DNA of 25,610 nt from CAZZEX01 sp964653285. GTDB taxonomy: Bacteria; Chloroflexota; Anaerolineae; B4-G1. Location of the stretch: contig CAZZEX010000070.1 of the NCBI GenBank assembly GCA_964653285.1, positions 1 through 25,610 of the forward strand, read 5' to 3'. A program made the translations under genes and the position numbers. Numbering within the stretch: position 1 is the stretch's first letter; each line of letters opens with the position of its first letter. Positions 14,544 to 21,650 of this stretch are shown one piece after another. The notes beneath the pieces were generated by a model. The model was given only the letters and a program-made list of their open reading frames with translations, searched no databases and was not told where the DNA came from.

Positions 14544-15602
14544 CTACCCTTCCAACGCGTCCAACAGCGCCGGCAGCACCTCCTTCGGGTCCGCCTCCAG
14601 ACAGAGGTCGGCCACCTGGAAGATGGGCGCCTCGGGGTCGGGGTGGATGGCGACGATGAACTTCGCCTCCTCTATAGCAGCGTTGTGGAACGTGTCTCCA
14701 CGGATGCCCACCGCCACGTAAACCTGGGGCGCGACCGTCACGCCGCGCACATCCACGATCTGCTCGGGGCCGATCCAGCCCGCGTCCCGCGCCCCCCGGT
14801 CGCCGGCCACCCGGCCACCCAGCGCCGCCGCCAACTGCTTGACTACCTCGAAATCCCCTGCCTGCCGGCCAGCGGCCACGATCACCGGGGCTTGAGCAAG
14901 CGGCACCGGGGGTGGCTCAAAGCCCCCGGCAGGACCCACCACGCGCACGGCCGGCCCCACTGGCTCGACAGCGAGCGCCGTGGGCTCCCCCCTGCGGTAG
15001 GAGTCGATGAAGGGGGCAGGAAAGGCCCCCGGCTCAATGGTGAGAAACTGCGGCCGGGCCTCGGGGCAGGCGGCGATCTCAAAGTACTCACCGCCGTAGA
15101 TGGGGAAGGTACCCTGCACCGTCCGGGTGGACTCGTCCAGGCCGGCTGCCGTCACGTGCTCGATCAGGCCACCACCCATGCGCTGCGCCAGCCTCGGCGC
15201 TAATTCCTGCCCCTGCCCGGTCGCTCCGAAGATGACTACCTCCGGCTGCTCCGCCTCAAAGAGGTCGGATAGCACCTTCAGGTAAGGCTCCAACGCAAAC
15301 TGGGCCAGCGATGGATCGTCGGCCACCCGGACGCCGTCGGCCCCCGCCTGGTAGAGGGTCTGCGCCAGGCTTGTGGTGAGCGCAGTCGAACCATCGGTCA
15401 CGCCCTCGCCCAGCAGGACACCGTAGACGTAGGCCCCCAACGAGTCGGCCAGGGTACGGGCTGCGCCCAGCGCCTCCAGCGTGACCGGTGCCACCGCGCC
15501 GTCCACGACGTCGGCCACGACCCAGATGCCGCCGCCTCCGCCCTCGGCTTCGGTGACCTCCTCCTGTTGCGCCATCAGCAAATCAAGATATGATGCATCC
15601 AT
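14544..15602 (-). CDS. etfA: Electron transfer flavoprotein alpha subunit
   Basis: 352 residues from an ATG with GAGGAGGG upstream. The N-terminal ETF domain (about 24-210, IWVVADVVDGAVAPVTLEAL) and the C-terminal FAD-binding domain (about 228-350) are both present. The FAD part has GDRGARDAGWIG, VAPQVYVAVGI and the signature DPEAPIFQVADL. It departs from the common form in the S-G-A-I-Q-H segment, here RGDTFHN, keeping the His. With EtfB it forms the soluble ETF heterodimer that takes electrons from the two acyl-CoA dehydrogenases encoded upstream. Unusual for ETF alpha is an additional N-terminal 20 residues rich in Glu/Gly. Last gene of the cluster; 10 bp separate it from etfB. Confidence 0.9.
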   Translation of the reverse strand: MDASYLDLLMAQQEEVTEAEGGGGGIWVVADVVDGAVAPVTLEALGAARTLADSLGAYVYGVLLGEGVTDGSTALTTSLAQTLYQAGADGVRVADDPSLAQFALEPYLKVLSDLFEAEQPEVVIFGATGQGQELAPRLAQRMGGGLIEHVTAAGLDESTRTVQGTFPIYGGEYFEIAACPEARPQFLTIEPGAFPAPFIDSYRRGEPTALAVEPVGPAVRVVGPAGGFEPPPVPLAQAPVIVAAGRQAGDFEVVKQLAAALGGRVAGDRGARDAGWIGPEQIVDVRGVTVAPQVYVAVGIRGDTFHNAAIEEAKFIVAIHPDPEAPIFQVADLCLEADPKEVLPALLDALEG

Positions 15603-15612
15603 AGCGCCCTCC

Positions 15613-16455
15613 TCACCTCCCCACGTGTTGCCGGAGCGCGTCCGCCATTGCCTGGGCCATCTCTTCCGGTGTGCCGCTCACGCGCACCCCTCGCTCCCGC
15701 TCCGGCGGGAAGTCCTGCCCTCGCCGCTCCAGTAGCGGCTTGAGGGCCTCCTCTTCCACCAGGTCAGCCACGTCCCACTGCTCCAGGGCCTCCGCCACCT
15801 CCCCCACGCCTTTGTAGATGTTAATCAGGCGAACGCCATCGGGGTAGCGAGGCTTGAGCGACCTGGGCAGCACTGTGACGACCGCTGGCAGGTCCGTCTC
15901 GACGGTTACGTAGCCGCTCCCCCCCCCTTCCTCCCCCGCGAGGGGGGGAGACACCCGGCGGACTGCCCGCACCTGCCCGTCGGACGTCTCCACTTGCCAG
16001 GCATCGAGAATTTGAGAGCAGCCCAGCGCCTCGGCCAGCCGTGGTCCCAGTTGACCCTGCCCGGTGTCCAGCATGGTCGCACCGGTCAGAATCAGATCTG
16101 CGCCTCCTAGCAGATCCACCGCCGCCGCCAGCACCCGGGCCATGACCGCGTCGTCAGCCCCCTTTAACCCATCACCGGTCAGGTAGACCGCCCGGTCGGC
16201 GCCGGTAGCCAGCGCCTGACGGAGCACATCGTCGTCGGGCAGTGGGCCTCGGGGGAGGGCCACTACCTCGATGCCCTGGCCCGGTCGGAGACCGGCCAGA
16301 GCAGCGTCTTTGACGCACAGCGCCGCTTCCAACGCACAGCGGTCGGCCGGCTGAAGCACGTACTCCTCCCGGTTGACGAAGATGCGGCCCGCCCGCCGTT
16401 TGACCACGATGCCGCTGGGATCGAGAACTCGTCCAAGGAGAACTATCGCTCTCAT
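15613..16455 (-). CDS. etfB: Electron transfer flavoprotein beta subunit
   Basis: 280 residues from ATG 16455, which follows AGGAG; an upstream in-frame ATG at 16527 would translate low-complexity spacer and is rejected. The protein has the ETF beta fold: VLLGRVLDPSG at the N-terminus, LQPADRCALEAAL, the AMP-site-like region GADRAVYLTGD and ADLILTGATMLDTGQGQLGPRLAEALG, then RYPDGVRLINIYKG. Residues about 169-180 (PLAGEEGGG) come from a palindromic C/G-rich repeat inserted in frame between strands. Partner of EtfA directly downstream; the pair shuttles electrons from acyl-CoA oxidation towards the quinone pool. Confidence 0.9.
   Translation of the reverse strand: MRAIVLLGRVLDPSGIVVKRRAGRIFVNREEYVLQPADRCALEAALCVKDAALAGLRPGQGIEVVALPRGPLPDDDVLRQALATGADRAVYLTGDGLKGADDAVMARVLAAAVDLLGGADLILTGATMLDTGQGQLGPRLAEALGCSQILDAWQVETSDGQVRAVRRVSPPLAGEEGGGSGYVTVETDLPAVVTVLPRSLKPRYPDGVRLINIYKGVGEVAEALEQWDVADLVEEEALKPLLERRGQDFPPERERGVRVSGTPEEMAQAMADALRQHVGR
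15918..15950. repeat. C/G-rich palindromic repeat inside etfB
   Basis: The core CTCCCCCGCGAGGGGGGGAG (15931-15950) is a near-perfect palindrome preceded by a C-run. It resembles the repeat at 18440-18482 in the second acyl-CoA dehydrogenase gene. Translated in frame as a Gly/Pro/Glu-rich insertion. Confidence 0.7.
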
Positions 16456-16557
16456 AGGCAACTCCTGTTGTAGTAAACGAGCAGATGAGTAAATGAGGAA
16501 CGAGTAAATGAGGAATGGAATACTCATCTACTCATTTACCTTTTCCTCATCTACCTC
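16456..16557. repeat. Low-complexity spacer with inverted ACTCATTTAC words
   Basis: The 102-bp gap between the dehydrogenase and etfB is built of ATGAGTAAATGAGG-type words on one side and CTCATCTACTCATTTACC on the other, so the two halves can pair as a hairpin. No promoter is apparent. It may form an mRNA structure within the operon. Confidence 0.6.
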
Positions 16558-17724
16558 CTATGGCCTGATCCGCACGCCGTGCTCGCGAAAGATGCGAGAG
16601 GCGATGACGATACGCTGGATCTCGTTGGTGCCCTCGAAGATCTCGGCGATGCGGGCGTCGCGGAAACCCCGCTCAATGGGGTAATCCCGCGTGAGACCAA
16701 GCCCGCCGTGGATCTGCAGCGCCATGTCAATAGCCCGCGAGGCCACCTCGGAGCCATACATCTTACACATCGCCGCCAGTTGGGTGAAGGGCTGGCCGGT
16801 GTCCACCAGCCAGGCCACCCGGTAGACCAGGCTGCGCAACGCTTCGACCTCCGTGGCCATATTGGCGATCATCCACTGCACCGACTGCTTGTGGGCCAGC
16901 GCGACGCCGAACTGTTTGCGCGTCTTGGCCCACTGGATGGAGGCCTCCAGCGCCATCTCCGCACCGCCCAACCCGGCCGCGCCCAGCGTCAGCCGGCCCA
17001 TGTCCAGTGTCCTCATGAAACTGATGAACCCTTCCCCCACCTTCCCCAGCACGTTCTCGTGGGGCACCCGCATGTCCTCGAAGATCAGTTCCGCCGTCGA
17101 ACTGCCACGGATGCCCATCTTGTTCTCGTGATGACCTACCGTAAAGCCAGGCGTGTTGGCCTCGACGATGAACGCGGTGATCCCCCCCCGGGCGCCCAAC
17201 GCCGGGTCGGTGACCGCCATGACGGTCACGATATCGGCGAAACTGCCGTTGGTGTTGAACGTCTTGGTGCCATCGAGAATCCAGGAGTCCCCTTCCCGCA
17301 CGGCGCGGGTACGGATGGCGGCGGCGTCGGAGCCAGCGTCCGCCTCGGTCAGCACAAAGGCCGCGATCTTCTCCCCCCGGGCCAGCGGCGTCAGGTACTT
17401 GCGCTTCTGCTCCTCGGTGCCGTCCAGGTAGATCGCCATCGCGCCGATGCCGATGTGAGCGCCGACGTTGGTCGCCGTGGAGGTGCAGACCCGGCCCAGT
17501 TCCTCCATCAGGATGCAGTAGCCAGTCTCGCCAGCCCCCATCCCACCGTACTCCTGGGGAAAGCAGACACCCAACAGGCCGATCTCGCCCAGCTTCTTCA
17601 GCGTCTCGAAGGGCACCCGCCCCTCGCGGTCAATCTCCGTCGCCAGGGGGGCCACCTCGTTCTCGGCGAACTCCCGGATCATCCGGCGCAGGGCAATGTG
17701 TTCCGGAGAAAATGTAAAATCCAT
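16558..17724 (-). CDS. Acyl-CoA dehydrogenase (catalytic Glu present)
   Basis: 388 residues, the standard family length, starting MDFTFSPEHIALRRMIREFA after AGGAGGTGAG. The three ACAD domains are complete: N-terminal helical (1-120), beta (about 121-230, FVLTEADAGSDAAAIRTRA), and C-terminal helical (about 232-385). FAD-binding TEADAGSD and RKQFG are seen, and the catalytic base is E364 in IFEGTNEIQR, as in short/medium-chain and bacterial enzymes. It oxidises acyl-CoA to trans-2-enoyl-CoA, passing electrons to ETF. It lies 11 bp after a second ACAD gene that lacks this Glu. Substrate chain length cannot be assigned. Confidence 0.92.
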   Translation of the reverse strand: MDFTFSPEHIALRRMIREFAENEVAPLATEIDREGRVPFETLKKLGEIGLLGVCFPQEYGGMGAGETGYCILMEELGRVCTSTATNVGAHIGIGAMAIYLDGTEEQKRKYLTPLARGEKIAAFVLTEADAGSDAAAIRTRAVREGDSWILDGTKTFNTNGSFADIVTVMAVTDPALGARGGITAFIVEANTPGFTVGHHENKMGIRGSSTAELIFEDMRVPHENVLGKVGEGFISFMRTLDMGRLTLGAAGLGGAEMALEASIQWAKTRKQFGVALAHKQSVQWMIANMATEVEALRSLVYRVAWLVDTGQPFTQLAAMCKMYGSEVASRAIDMALQIHGGLGLTRDYPIERGFRDARIAEIFEGTNEIQRIVIASRIFREHGVRIRP

Positions 17725-17735
17725 ATTCTCACCTC

Positions 17736-18908
17736 CTACGGCGTGATCTCGAGGTCCAGATCGGCGAAGATCCGCTGAGCGATCCGGACGTCATGTACTT
17801 CTGTCGGTCCGCCGATGATGCCCAGCGCGCGGGCATCGCGGTACTTGCGGGCCATCGGGTAGTCCTCCATGTAGCCGTAGCCCCCCATCACCTGCAACAT
17901 GCGGTTGGTCACACTGCGGGCCACTTGTGCCGCGAAAGCCTTGACCACCGCCGCGTCGAAGGTCAGGTCGTCCCCCTGGTCGGCCAGCCAGGCGGCGTGG
18001 TAGACCAGGTAGCGCAGCGCCTCCACCTCGGCCATCGCCTGGGCCACGTAATTCTGGATGGCCTGCTTCTGGGCGATGGGGACGCCGAACTGCACCCGCT
18101 CGCTGGCGAACTGGGCTGCGACGTCCACGGCACTTTCGGCCACGCCCAGCCCGGCCGCCGCCAGCGTGACCGCCATGCGGCCCAGCGCCCGCTGTGCCAC
18201 CGCCCACCCCTCGCTGGGCTCGCCCAGCCGGTTGGCCTGCTCCACCCGGCAGCCCTCCAGGTAGAGAGTGTTGAAGGCCACGCCGCGCAGCCCCAGCGTC
18301 GGCTCCCGGTATCCTACCGTCAGCCCGGGGGTGTCATTGGGGACCAGAAAGGCCTCAATCCCCTCCGGCCCCTGGGCAAAGACCAGGAAGATGCCAGCAA
18401 TCCCACCGTTGGCGACCCAGGTCTTGACCCCGTCCAGGATCACCCCCCCCTCTTGTCCCCCCCCTGCGAGGGGAGAGAGGTAGGTGGCGCGGGTCTCCAA
18501 CGCGGCCGCGTCGCTTCCAGCGTCCGGCTCGGTGAGGGCGAAACCGCCGATCATCTCGCCAGCAGCCATCGGTGGGAGCCATTCCTCCTTCTGGGCGTCG
18601 GTGCCGTGGTCCAGGATGCTCATCGCCACCAGACTCACGTGCGTCGCCAGCGTCACGGCGGTGGACATGCAATCCCCGGCCAGTGTTTCAATGAGCATCG
18701 TATAACTTACATAATCCAACTCCGCGCCGAAGTAATCCTCCGGTAGCGTCGCCCCCAGGAAGCCCTGGTTAGCCGCCTTGCGAAGCATGTCCAGAGGCGG
18801 CTTCTCCTCATGGTCAATCTCCTCGGCCTGGGGCGCGACTTCCTTGGCGGAGAAATCCCGGAACATGGCACGGAACATCTCCTGTTCTTCACTGAAGGTA
18901 AAGTCCAT
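17736..18908 (-). CDS. Acyl-CoA dehydrogenase paralogue lacking the catalytic Glu
   Basis: 390 residues from ATG 18908 after AGGAGG; a longer frame to 18971 reads spacer repeats and is rejected. The ACAD domain order is complete (MDFTFSEEQEMFRAMFRDF; GGFALTEPDAGSDAAAL; RVQFGVPIAQKQAIQ; MQVMGGYGY-like LQVMGGYGYMEDYP). At the usual active-site position, EGTNE in the neighbour, it reads IIGGPTEVH, so the base is Gly (G366). The alternative IVD-type Glu position is Arg/Met (RALGRMAVT). About residues 142-157 (YLSPLAGGGQEGG) are translated from a dispersed repeat in the beta domain. It may act as the non-catalytic or FAD-supporting subunit of a heteromer with the adjacent dehydrogenase (inference). 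Confidence 0.88.
   Translation of the reverse strand: MDFTFSEEQEMFRAMFRDFSAKEVAPQAEEIDHEEKPPLDMLRKAANQGFLGATLPEDYFGAELDYVSYTMLIETLAGDCMSTAVTLATHVSLVAMSILDHGTDAQKEEWLPPMAAGEMIGGFALTEPDAGSDAAALETRATYLSPLAGGGQEGGVILDGVKTWVANGGIAGIFLVFAQGPEGIEAFLVPNDTPGLTVGYREPTLGLRGVAFNTLYLEGCRVEQANRLGEPSEGWAVAQRALGRMAVTLAAAGLGVAESAVDVAAQFASERVQFGVPIAQKQAIQNYVAQAMAEVEALRYLVYHAAWLADQGDDLTFDAAVVKAFAAQVARSVTNRMLQVMGGYGYMEDYPMARKYRDARALGIIGGPTEVHDVRIAQRIFADLDLEITP
18440..18482. repeat. C/G-rich repeat inside the second acyl-CoA dehydrogenase gene
   Basis: A C-run and a core CCCCCCCCTGCGAGGGGAG with partial dyad symmetry replace the short surface loop seen in the neighbouring dehydrogenase (REGDSW versus LSPLAGGGQEGG). 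Similar in composition and symmetry to the etfB repeat. Confidence 0.65.
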
Positions 18909-19231
18909 AGCCAATCCTCCTACCTGGTACATTGGTACAGCGGTACATTGGTAAATTGGACACACTACCAATCTACCAGGCTACCAATTCTACGGCCGCT
19001 CCGGCCCCGCGATGGTACGACGATGCAACGGTATAGCGAGGCCGGAGCAACCACAGGTAACGGTTCTGATCCCGGCGATGGTGCTGCGTTGTTGGCTACG
19101 ATAGACGACGATGTGGCGGCGATGTCAGGTACATTGTTGGCGACGATGGATGGCGACGTGACTGCGATGTAGAGTCTATTGCGTGTTACGGCACCAGAAC
19201 ACGATCCTGCCAAACCGGTTGGGAACCTTCG
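18909..19231. other. 323-bp spacer inside the beta-oxidation cluster
   Basis: No gene is supported. Bases 18925-18990 are TACATTGGTA/TACCAAT low-complexity words. A 9-bp inverted repeat, GCTCCGGCC (18998-19006) with GGCCGGAGC (19040-19048), could form a hairpin. Two 37-bp direct repeats (19089-19125 and 19134-19170, about 30 of 37 identical, 45-bp period) follow. No convincing promoter for the minus-strand genes is seen, so the cluster may still be read through. Confidence 0.6.
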
Positions 19232-20032
19232 CTACTTGTCCTTGAACTGCGGCTGCCGCTTCTCGAGGAAGGCGCTGACTCCTTCGCGGATGTCCTCTGT
19301 ACCGGCCAGACCGACAAACTGATCCGCTTCGACCTTCAGCCCCTCCTCGATGGTGACTTGTAACCCCATGGAGATAGCCCGCAGCGCGGCGGCGACGGGG
19401 AACTTGGACTTGGAGACGATCTTGCGGGCCAGGCCCCGCGCCTCCTTGAGCACCGCCCCGGCCGGCACCACCTTGTTGACCAGGCCCACCCGATAGGCCT
19501 CCTGGGCGGTGATCATGTCGCCGGTGAGGATCAGTTCGATGGCCTTACCCTTGCCAATGTGGCGGGCCAGTCGCTGCGTGCCGCCCCAGCCGGGGATTAG
19601 CCCTAAGTTCATCTCCGGCTGACCCAGCCGTGCCCGGTCGGAGCAGACGCGCACGTGGCAGGCCATCGCCATCTCCAGGCCGCCGCCCAGGCAGAAGCCG
19701 TTGATGGCGGCAATGACCGGCTTGGCAGCCTTCTCGATTTTGAGGTTGATCCCTTGCCCGCGCTCAATGAACTCGCGGGCGGCGGCATATCCCTCTTCGG
19801 GCTTATCCAGCAGCGCCTTGATCTCCGGGATGTCCGCCCCGGCAACGAAGGCGTTGGTCCCCCCGCCAGTGATGACGATGGCCTTGACCTCATCATCGGC
19901 CAGCAATTGGTCAATCGCCTCCTCCAATTCCGTCACTACCTGCTTATTAAAGGAGTTGACCGGCGGATGGTCAATTGTCAGCACCGCGATCTTGTCCGCA
20001 ATGTCTGTTCGGATGTATTGCCATTCTCCCAT
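19232..20032 (-). CDS. Enoyl-CoA hydratase
   Basis: 266 residues, usual crotonase length, with AAGGAG before the ATG. Crotonase motifs: ITGGGTNAFVAGADIPEI (CoA/oxyanion region), NGFCLGGGLEMAMACH with catalytic E120, and GQPEMNLGLIPGWGGTQRL with catalytic E140. Both Glu residues needed for hydration are present, so a true hydratase is favoured over an isomerase. It adds water to trans-2-enoyl-CoA giving L-3-hydroxyacyl-CoA, the product oxidised by the dehydrogenase encoded 28 bp upstream. Cytoplasmic. Confidence 0.92.
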   Translation of the reverse strand: MGEWQYIRTDIADKIAVLTIDHPPVNSFNKQVVTELEEAIDQLLADDEVKAIVITGGGTNAFVAGADIPEIKALLDKPEEGYAAAREFIERGQGINLKIEKAAKPVIAAINGFCLGGGLEMAMACHVRVCSDRARLGQPEMNLGLIPGWGGTQRLARHIGKGKAIELILTGDMITAQEAYRVGLVNKVVPAGAVLKEARGLARKIVSKSKFPVAAALRAISMGLQVTIEEGLKVEADQFVGLAGTEDIREGVSAFLEKRQPQFKDK

Positions 20033-20060
20033 TGTTCTCTCCTTCTCTCACTCTACCAAC

Positions 20061-21284
20061 CTACGCGTACTCGTGGAACCCCTTCCCCGTCTTCTCCCCC
20101 AGGTGCCCGGCGCGGACGCGCAACTTGAGCGGGCGGGAGGGGCGGAAGCGGGGACCCAGTTCCTTCTCCAGTGCCTTCAGCGTCTCCACCACCACATCCA
20201 GGCCGATCTTGTCGGCGATGACCAGGGGGCCGATACGCTCGCCTCCATAGGTCATCCCCGTGCCAGCGACCATCGCCATGTCAATGTCAGTGATGCTGGC
20301 GATACCCTCCTGGACGCACAGCGCGGCCTCGTTGATGATGGGATACATCAGCCGCTCGACGCCGAACTTCGTCCCGGTGGGTACGGCACCGGACTCCTGA
20401 AGTTCCTTGATCATCCTGTTGACCACATCCGACTCACCGCCGGGATGATCGTAGAAGCCGGTTCCCGTCTTTTCGCCGAAACGCCCGGCCGCGATCAGTT
20501 TGGAGAACAGAGGCGCAGGCGTCATGCGGTCGCCGTACTCACTGTACAGATAGGTGCCCACGTCTCCGCACACGTCAATGCCCAGCATGTCCATCAACGT
20601 GAAGGGCCCCATCGGCATCCCCCACTCCACGATCGCCTGGTCAATCTCCGTCGCCGTCGCCGCCCCCTCCTCCAGCGCCACGACCGCCTCGTTGAGGTAG
20701 GGCAGAAGGAGCCGGTTGACCAGGAAGCCAGGGCACTCCTGGACCACTACCGGAATCTTGCGCAGGCTCTCGGAGAACATCACCACGTCGTCTACCGTCT
20801 CCTGGTCAGTGTCCAGGCCCGGGATGACCTCGACCAGTTTCATGACACTGGCGGGGTTAAAGAAGTGCATGCCGATGACCTTATGAGGTTTTTTGGTGGC
20901 CGCACCCATCTCGGAGATCGAAAGGGCCGAGGTATTGCTGGCGAAGATCGTCTGCTCCGGGCAGACCTCGTCCAGTTCCTTGAACACGGCCCGCTTGATC
21001 CCTATCTTTTCGGGCACCGCCTCAATGACGATGTCCACGTCCTCGAACTCGTCGTAAGTGAGGGTCAGCGTGATCAGGTCCAGTTTCGACTCCATGTCGC
21101 CAGTGCTCATCTTGCCCTTGTCCACCCGGCGCTGGTAGATGGAGCGGGCCTTTTCCATCCCCTTGTCCAGCATCTCCTGGTCAATGTCTTTGAGCACTAC
21201 CGGTAGGCCGGAGTACGTGATGACCTGGGCGATCTCGCCGCCCATCGTCCCTGCGCCGACCACTGCGGCTTTGAAAATGTACAT
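20061..21284 (-). CDS. 3-hydroxyacyl-CoA dehydrogenase
   Basis: 407 residues with GGAAGGAGG before the ATG. The N-terminal Rossmann domain begins VVGAGTMGGEIAQ (NAD-binding glycines at 10-15); the active site has S119 and H140-N143 in GMHFFNPASVMKLVEVI, with E152 completing the His-Glu pair. Two tandem 3HCDH C-terminal domains follow (GFLVNRLLLPYLNEA at about 190 and a second at about 300-405), as in larger bacterial HbdH/FadB-C proteins without a fused hydratase. It oxidises L-3-hydroxyacyl-CoA to 3-ketoacyl-CoA with NAD+. The hydratase is a separate neighbouring gene, so this cluster uses monofunctional enzymes. Confidence 0.93.
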   Translation of the reverse strand: MYIFKAAVVGAGTMGGEIAQVITYSGLPVVLKDIDQEMLDKGMEKARSIYQRRVDKGKMSTGDMESKLDLITLTLTYDEFEDVDIVIEAVPEKIGIKRAVFKELDEVCPEQTIFASNTSALSISEMGAATKKPHKVIGMHFFNPASVMKLVEVIPGLDTDQETVDDVVMFSESLRKIPVVVQECPGFLVNRLLLPYLNEAVVALEEGAATATEIDQAIVEWGMPMGPFTLMDMLGIDVCGDVGTYLYSEYGDRMTPAPLFSKLIAAGRFGEKTGTGFYDHPGGESDVVNRMIKELQESGAVPTGTKFGVERLMYPIINEAALCVQEGIASITDIDMAMVAGTGMTYGGERIGPLVIADKIGLDVVVETLKALEKELGPRFRPSRPLKLRVRAGHLGEKTGKGFHEYA

Positions 21285-21322
21285 ATCTGCTACCTCCTTC
21301 CCAATTTACCAACTTCTCGACC

Positions 21323-21589
21323 CTACCACGTGGGCAGAGGGATCGCTGCCTCTGGGTTATCCACACGGACAAAATAGACCCATTGGTCGGGGTATTTCTC
21401 GAACGCAGCCCGGTCGGCCTGGCCCAGTGTCTGGCCCACGAAATAGCCACCGCTCCCGGGCTCGATAGCCACGACCACTGCGTCCTCCTTCCCCTCCAAT
21501 TCTCCTCTGATCTTCTCAAAGACCTCCTTCCCTTTGGCGATAAACGCCTCCCGTGCTTTCTTATCCTGCCAGATGGAGATATCCGCCAT
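21323..21589 (-). CDS. Small conserved-looking protein of the beta-oxidation operon, 88 aa
   Basis: The ATG at 21589 follows AGGAGG with 7-nt spacing; a longer upstream frame reads repeat-rich spacer. The product begins MADISIWQDKKAREAFIAKG and has a helical half followed by a beta half (EDAVVVAIEPGSGGYFVGQT, WVYFVRVDNPEAAIPLPTW). It is soluble, without signal or cofactor motif. The family is not recognised. Its strong ribosome-binding site and position between thiolase and hydroxyacyl-CoA dehydrogenase genes imply a real role in the pathway, for example as an assembly or regulatory subunit (inference only). Confidence 0.7.
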   Translation of the reverse strand: MADISIWQDKKAREAFIAKGKEVFEKIRGELEGKEDAVVVAIEPGSGGYFVGQTLGQADRAAFEKYPDQWVYFVRVDNPEAAIPLPTW

Positions 21590-21650
21590 GGCCTTTCCTC
21601 CTAAAACTTGCACACTTGCAGATTTGTTGATTTGCAGATTCGCCGACTCC

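Noticed and set aside
16579..17778. Long plus-strand frame (399 codons) opposite the acyl-CoA dehydrogenase gene
   Set aside because: It is the antisense shadow of a clear dehydrogenase; composition is His/Arg/Gln-rich with no domain. The same holds for long frames at 8518-9948, 17793-18746 and 19701-21206.
18965..19213. 82-codon minus-strand frame in the operon spacer
   Set aside because: Made of the 45-bp direct repeats and low-complexity words, with no ribosome-binding site.
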